Origin: Burkholderiales bacterium
Lineage (GTDB): Bacteria; Pseudomonadota; Gammaproteobacteria; Burkholderiales; Casimicrobiaceae
Direction: 5' to 3'
NCBI GenBank assembly: GCA_025354075.1
Contig: JANXNO010000440.1
Location: 1-5,417 of the forward strand
Length of the DNA stretch: 5,417 nt
This document shows positions 1 through 5,417 of the stretch, piece after piece. Both the position numbers and the translations under genes were made by a program. The first letter of the stretch is position 1, and each line of letters begins with the position of its first letter. The notes below the pieces were generated by a model. That model was not told the origin of the DNA, ran no database searches, and worked only from the letters and a program-made list of their open reading frames with translations.

Positions 1-15
1 AGACGCGTCCGCGTA

Positions 16-56
16 GTGTAGATAGCGGGTGCTACACACTCGATTTTTAAGCGAGT
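16..56 (-). other. Back-to-back hairpins downstream of fadH
   Basis: On the minus strand, about 25 bases after the fadH stop, ACTCG and CGAGT pair around a nine-base AT-rich loop (56-38). Directly next to this, GTGTAG and CTACAC pair around a ten-base loop (37-16). Neither is followed by a U-tract, so they make at best a weak transcript end. No gene is supported in bases 1-81. Confidence 0.3.
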
Positions 57-81
57 TGCGTCGCCTTGCAGTTGCGGGCGA

Positions 82-2220
<2,139 letters not shown>

Positions 2221-4287
2221 TTATTGCGGAATTGTCAGCGTAGTGCCGCTGAACGTGATGGCGTCAGCTGCAGTGGGCGCTGTGCTGAACGCAGGGAGGT
2301 TAGCCGCAGCAATAGCTGGTGCTGCGCCGGGCGTACCGCCGCGCGGTGTGGTGCGCACCACTTGTGATGGCGGCAGCGCTTTGCCCGATTTCAGATTGTC
2401 ATACATCGCGTCCATCGCGCGGTTGAAGTAAACATGCAGCGGGATATAGCGTGTGTCGTAGCCACCCAGCGCAGCGTTGCCGATGAACGAATCAAAATGC
2501 TGCGCGTTGGTCACTTCCATGTACGAGAGCTTGCTGTTAGTGTCGTTCACTTTGTTCTGTGCCACGTACGGACGCGACGAGTGATTGACCGGCACCAGCC
2601 CATCATTACGGCCATGCACGATGATGGTTGGCTTGCCCTGAAGTTTGCCGCTGCGCTGTACGGCCTTGATATTGGCTGCCACGGTTGCATCGCCTACCTT
2701 ACCCGCGATGCACTGCGCGCCGTCCAGGTTGTAGTCGAACTTGCCACCGGCCGAGGTTGACGCAGCCCCTTCAAGCACCGGGCCGCCGGTATTGTTGAAA
2801 TTCACGAGGTTGATGCCGCTGGTCGGCGGGATGCCGTTGCCGGTGCCGAACAAACGCGCGAATGCGGCTGGCGCGATGGCGGTCGGTTTCAAGTCAGCGC
2901 CCGTCGCCGCAAATCCGTAGCCACACAGGTTATCGGCCACGTTGGCTTGTGCGTAGGTGTTGACATAGGTCACCGAAATCGCCGGGATCGCAACTGCAAA
3001 CAGCGATGCATGCAACAGATCAGATTCAGGCAACCAGCCGGCAGCGCGAAGCTTGGCCAGTGCCTCTTCCGCCTGAGTGGCCGTCGTCGTTGACGTTAGC
3101 AAGCCTTTGGCTGCGAGCGACGCGCAGCGACCGGCACCGGCCGTCGCGTTGACAAAGGCAACCGCCGGAGCCGTGGACACCGAGGCTGCAAGCGCTGCAC
3201 ACGCCTGATACAGCATCGCCTGCGCGTTATACGCAAGTAACGATTGGCCACCGCCAGTCACTGTGGTGTTGCCGAATTTGACGCTGGCACCACCGCTGCC
3301 ATCAGGCTGGATTTGCGGCTCGCCAACGGCGACGCCGTCGATGTGATTTTCAGTGTCGAGTTCAGCGGCCATCAAGGCTGCGCCGCCGCCGTTGGACACG
3401 CTGGATGCAATGACCAGCGTGTTATCAGGCACGTATTTGACGGTGCTCGCACCATTGACTTTGGGGGCCAGTTCTTCATTCAAAACGAAGAACGCAAACT
3501 TCACTGCCTGGAGTGTGTATTTGCCCCAATCTTTCTCCGGGTTCTGCTGCGAATGCGCCTGTTTGAAGGCAATGCGATTATTGGCGACCGTGCCTGCCGG
3601 TGTCGTTGCAACGAACTGCGCGCCTGCGGTCGTCGTAGTGGGGCGACCATTGATGTCAAACACGGTTCCGGTGGCAAGATCATGAGCACCGTTGCCGGTA
3701 CCTTTATCGGTATACGCGACCGCACAACCTTTTTTCAGTCCCCACTCGCCTGCGGTGGCAATCGCGCCATACACACCGCGCGAGCCAGAGGAAGCCGCCG
3801 TGATGATGCACGGTGCATCCGACTTGAACGTGGATGGAATCTGCACCATCATGGTTACGTTTTGTTTACCAGAGCCATCGTCGGAGTACGCGATGTACTC
3901 GACGCCCGCGATCTTGCCTTCACCCGTGCCAACGACGCCTGCGCTGTCAACGTTGGGCCCAAAAAACACGCCAAAGCCACCGTTGGTGGTCATGTCGAGC
4001 AGCGCGCGATAGTTGTTGTAGATCGCCAGGCGGCGTAACTCAGCGACGGTGGGGCTGGCCGCGTCAGCGATGGTGGGCGCAACGGCGCTCTGCAGGCCCG
4101 ATTTTCCGAGGCCAGCGGTGAGCAGGTCGTTGCTGCTGCCGTCCACGTTCATGCGCTGAATGACGCCACTGACGAAGGCAGGGGGCGTGTTAAGCACGAC
4201 TTCATTGCTTGAGCCGCACCCCGCCAGCGAGGTTGCGACGACAGCGCTTAACGCGCCTATCGCGGTGGATGAGTATTTGAGTTTCAA
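2221..4287 (-). CDS. D-(-)-3-hydroxybutyrate oligomer hydrolase, predicted lipoprotein
   Basis: This member of the 3HBOH family hydrolyses dimers and short oligomers of 3-hydroxybutyrate, made from PHB by depolymerases, to the monomer. Numbering is for a 688-residue product. Residues 1-24 look like a lipoprotein signal: basic MKLKYSS, a hydrophobic stretch, then the lipobox LAGC with Cys24. The family signature SSGSRGVYGAI followed by GEWGLKKGCAVAYTDKGTG lies near residues 166-197. The serine box is SVSNGG with Ser298 as likely nucleophile. Asp562 in HGRNDGLVP and His597 in NAQHFDSF complete a plausible alpha/beta-hydrolase triad. The length of about 690 is usual for the family. The start is TTG at 4287, because AAGGGGG lies six bases upstream and the signal peptide then has normal size; a TTG at 4338 would add 17 residues and has less support. 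Glycine follows Cys24, so inner-membrane retention by the Asp+2 rule is not expected; outer membrane or outside is an inference. Symbols such as phaZ or phaY vary between species, so none is given. Confidence 0.93.
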   Translation of the reverse strand: MKLKYSSTAIGALSAVVATSLAGCGSSNEVVLNTPPAFVSGVIQRMNVDGSSNDLLTAGLGKSGLQSAVAPTIADAASPTVAELRRLAIYNNYRALLDMTTNGGFGVFFGPNVDSAGVVGTGEGKIAGVEYIAYSDDGSGKQNVTMMVQIPSTFKSDAPCIITAASSGSRGVYGAIATAGEWGLKKGCAVAYTDKGTGNGAHDLATGTVFDINGRPTTTTAGAQFVATTPAGTVANNRIAFKQAHSQQNPEKDWGKYTLQAVKFAFFVLNEELAPKVNGASTVKYVPDNTLVIASSVSNGGGAALMAAELDTENHIDGVAVGEPQIQPDGSGGASVKFGNTTVTGGGQSLLAYNAQAMLYQACAALAASVSTAPAVAFVNATAGAGRCASLAAKGLLTSTTTATQAEEALAKLRAAGWLPESDLLHASLFAVAIPAISVTYVNTYAQANVADNLCGYGFAATGADLKPTAIAPAAFARLFGTGNGIPPTSGINLVNFNNTGGPVLEGAASTSAGGKFDYNLDGAQCIAGKVGDATVAANIKAVQRSGKLQGKPTIIVHGRNDGLVPVNHSSRPYVAQNKVNDTNSKLSYMEVTNAQHFDSFIGNAALGGYDTRYIPLHVYFNRAMDAMYDNLKSGKALPPSQVVRTTPRGGTPGAAPAIAAANLPAFSTAPTAADAITFSGTTLTIPQ

Positions 4288-4293
4288 AATGTG

Positions 4294-4300
4294 CCCCCTT
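4294..4300 (-). promoter_or_regulatory. Ribosome binding site deciding the TTG start
   Basis: AAGGGGG on the minus strand lies six bases before the TTG at 4287. It is a near match to AAGGAGG with good spacing. No ATG or GTG in this frame lies nearby, so this site decides the hydrolase start and gives a signal peptide of normal length. Confidence 0.7.
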
Positions 4301-4333
4301 GGTGTGTGGTGTGCAATCGCCTGCCCGATCCGC

Positions 4334-4368
4334 CGCAACGCAGATTGCGTACGGCGCGGTTTAGCGCC
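4334..4368 (-). other. Two adjacent small hairpins in the hydrolase leader
   Basis: GGCGC and GCGCC (4353-4368) pair around a six-base loop. Three bases further on, CGCAA and TTGCG (4334-4349) pair around another six-base loop. Both would lie in the untranslated leader if transcription starts near 4427. Neither has a U-tract, so they are not terminators. No known riboswitch class is recognised. Confidence 0.35.
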
Positions 4369-4421
4369 AGCGTGTGATGCGTCGTTGCAGTGTCCTGCTT
4401 TCCTGATCGCATCAACCCGTT

Positions 4422-4437
4422 TACTGCCAATTCAGTA
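4422..4437. promoter_or_regulatory. Inverted repeat overlapping the -10 candidate
   Basis: TACTG and CAGTA form a dyad with a six-base spacer (ccaatt). The right half overlaps the TATACT box, a position where a bound repressor would block RNA polymerase. The arms are only five bases long, so chance occurrence is possible. No known operator is recognised. Confidence 0.3.
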
Positions 4438-4439
4438 TA
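4434..4439 (-). promoter_or_regulatory. Candidate -10 element for the hydrolase
   Basis: On the minus strand TATACT fits a sigma-70 type -10 box at five of six positions. The expected -35 zone near 4456-4462 contains only weak matches (TCAGCA or GTCAGC), so an activator or another sigma factor may be involved, or the match may be chance. Transcription from here would give a leader of about 140 bases before the TTG start at 4287. Confidence 0.35.
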
Positions 4440-4728
4440 CGCGCGCAGCCGTATGTGCTGACGTCGCGCAAGGCGTGAAGAAGCGGCGGCGCTCCAGGCC
4501 AAAACGAGATGTGAAGGATCGCCAGCCGCTCACAGGACGAGGCGGCGCGTCGATACGTGATCGCCCCTTAACGGAGCCACGCTACAACCGCGCGAACATC
4601 TGCTTTCAACCTATTCGAGTCGAACAAAAAACTGTCTCGCGTTATGGGTTCGGTGGGCGGTATGCCTGTCCCGCCGCCGCATCGCGCGTCAACCGCGATA
4701 AATGGTTTGGCTTGTCGGGCAGTCGCTT

Positions 4729-4768
4729 TGATTCACGACCGCTCGCCCTGATTCACGACCGCTCGACC
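4729..4768. repeat. Tandem direct repeat, two 20-bp units
   Basis: TGATTCACGACCGCTCGCCC (4729-4748) is followed without a gap by a second copy (4749-4768) that differs at one base, C to A at unit position 18. The core CGACCGC occurs a third time at 4764-4770. The repeat lies between the peptidase terminator and the hydrolase promoter candidate. It could be a slippage duplication or a pair of binding sites; two copies do not decide this. Confidence 0.85.
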
Positions 4769-4775
4769 GCGGTCG
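4764..4775. other. 12-bp perfect palindrome
   Basis: CGACCGCGGTCG is its own reverse complement over all 12 bases with no spacer. It overlaps the end of the second 20-bp repeat unit and reuses its CGACCGC core. A symmetric site next to repeated half-like sequences would suit a dimeric DNA-binding protein, but no regulator gene is in the window and no known operator is recognised. Confidence 0.5.
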
Positions 4776-4795
4776 GCTTCGCCATTAAACAGGTG

Positions 4796-4827
4796 CCGCG
4801 CAGAACGTGGGGGGCCACTCTGCGCGG
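4796..4827 (-). terminator. Hairpin terminator after the S41 peptidase
   Basis: Read on the minus strand, CCGCGCAGA pairs with TCTGCGCGG (nine bases), and GTGG pairs with CCAC above it. A two-base bulge lies on one side and the loop is CCCC. The hairpin starts within three bases of the TGA stop at 4832-4830. The bases after it, CACCTGTTTAAT, give only a weak U-tract, so termination may be partial or need help. The stem is far stronger than chance would usually give. Confidence 0.65.
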
Positions 4828-4829
4828 TG

Positions 4830-5417
4830 TCAGCGCAATGCGCCCAGTTCGGTAGGCGCGCGGGGTGACACCGTTACGCCCGCGTCACGCGGCAGGTCAC
4901 CCGGCGTCATCAGCTTGCCGTTCTGGCCAATGAATCGCGTGTCGCTGATCGGCAGACCGCCGGCGTCTGCGTTGATTCGCGGCAGCACTTTCGATTTGGG
5001 CGCGCTACATGCACCGCCGGTTCGGTAAGCAAGTGCCGCAGCGAGCTGGCCTTCGGCTGGATCGCCAAGCGCATGGGTCAAATCATCGGCTGCGGCACAG
5101 GTGGGCGAAAATCCGTCGACATAGTCGCCTTCGCCTTTGGCGTTGACGCCTGTGAATTGAATCGTGAAATAGGTCGTGCCGCAGTTGTCCGTGCCGTAGA
5201 ACCCGAACGGCTTGCCGCACGTCGCGCCGCTACCGATCAGGATGACCTGCACATCAATTCCGCGCAGTGCGTTGATCAGCGCTTCGCTGGCCGAGCAGCT
5301 GCCACTCGTGGTGAGAACAAAGACCCGGCCCAGATTGAGTGTGGGCAGCGCCTGCGTGCTCGCCACGCCTCCCGCATAGCCAGAGCCCGTGCTGTAGAAC
5401 GGCGTGGTGTCGTCGGG
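4830..5417 (-). CDS. S41 family peptidase, C-terminal part (5' end outside window)
   Basis: The frame stays open to the window edge, so only the last 195 residues are seen; the GTG at 5366 is internal. Residues are numbered from the edge. The segment RVFVLTTSGSCSASEALINA carries the S41 (tail-specific or C-terminal processing protease) active-site motif with Ser42 as nucleophile, and Lys69 in GATCGKPFGF is the general base, matching the Ser/Lys dyad of this family. The Ser-to-Lys distance of 27 residues fits. Further on, GEGDYVDGFSPTC and DDLTHALGDPAE resemble the C-terminal tail of bacterial S41 proteins that are often annotated as exported or lipoprotein peptidases. Five cysteines (41, 67, 79, 107, 137) fit a protein folded outside the cytoplasm. 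The N-terminal signal and any PDZ domain would lie beyond 5417. The substrate is unknown. A strong hairpin begins within three bases of the TGA stop, so it is probably transcribed apart from the hydrolase. Confidence 0.88.
   Translation of the reverse strand, partial: PDDTTPFYSTGSGYAGGVASTQALPTLNLGRVFVLTTSGSCSASEALINALRGIDVQVILIGSGATCGKPFGFYGTDNCGTTYFTIQFTGVNAKGEGDYVDGFSPTCAAADDLTHALGDPAEGQLAAALAYRTGGACSAPKSKVLPRINADAGGLPISDTRFIGQNGKLMTPGDLPRDAGVTVSPRAPTELGALR

Larger units (their letters stand above)
4288..4829. other. Intergenic region of about 540 bases between the S41 peptidase and the hydrolase
   Basis: No gene is supported here. A plus-strand open frame crosses the region (4160-4855), but it overlaps coding sequence on both sides and its product resembles nothing I know. 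From high to low coordinates the region holds the peptidase terminator, a 12-bp palindrome (4764-4775), a tandem 20-bp repeat (4729-4768), a small hairpin of ATCGCG and CGCGAT around a seven-base loop (4681-4699), and a stretch at about 4500-4680 where I see nothing definite. It ends with the candidate promoter and leader of the hydrolase. It is long for a spacer between two same-strand genes, which suits a place where regulation of the hydrolase is set. Confidence 0.7.

Noticed and set aside
41..53. 13-bp sequence CGATTTTTAAGCG also present at 2051-2063
   Set aside because: The second copy lies inside conserved fadH codons (LKNRV), and flanking bases differ, so the match is probably chance and not an attachment-site pair.
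3244..4038. Plus-strand open frame of 264 codons inside the hydrolase
   Set aside because: It is fully antisense to the hydrolase, with no protein motif, so it is a shadow frame.
4614..4624. Odd palindrome TTCGA-g-TCGAA
   Set aside because: Five-base arms around one base are expected about once by chance in a region this long, and no promoter or repeat lies beside it.
4160..4855. Plus-strand open frame of 231 codons across the intergenic region
   Set aside because: It overlaps the 5' part of the hydrolase and the end of the peptidase on the other strand and passes through the terminator hairpin and the tandem repeats. The product has no recognisable motif; GC-rich sequence often leaves such frames open.
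5364..5366. GTG as the start of the S41 peptidase
   Set aside because: The frame stays open upstream to the window edge, and starting here would leave only the last part of an S41 protease domain.

Overview
The window reads as a moderately GC-rich proteobacterial chromosome, most likely a beta-proteobacterium of the Burkholderiales. The main pointer is the central gene, a 3-hydroxybutyrate oligomer hydrolase. That family is best known from polyhydroxybutyrate (PHB) using genera such as Ralstonia, Cupriavidus and Burkholderia. The order is inferred from family distribution, not from a marker gene.

All three supported genes lie on the minus strand, so transcription runs from high to low coordinates. 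From 5417 down to 4830 is the 3' part of an exported S41-family serine peptidase, whose start lies outside the window. A strong hairpin directly follows its stop. From 4829 to 4288 is a non-coding stretch of about 540 bases. It holds a tandem 20-bp repeat, a 12-bp perfect palindrome, a candidate promoter with an overlapping dyad, a leader able to form two small hairpins, and a Shine-Dalgarno sequence ahead of a TTG start. From 4287 to 2221 is the oligomer hydrolase, with a lipoprotein signal peptide and a visible Ser/Asp/His triad. From 2115 to 82 is fadH, an NADPH-dependent 2,4-dienoyl-CoA reductase with all expected cofactor and catalytic motifs. The last 81 bases hold only two small hairpins.

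In function, the hydrolase cuts short 3-hydroxybutyrate oligomers to monomers. FadH removes double bonds that block beta-oxidation of polyunsaturated acyl chains. Both feed acetyl-CoA metabolism, but the sequence does not show that they form one pathway or one operon. A canonical intrinsic terminator sits between them and ends only 13 bases before the fadH ATG, which itself has no visible Shine-Dalgarno sequence. This junction is the most unusual point in the window. I found no clear sign of a new multi-gene system, mobile element, CRISPR array or RNA gene.
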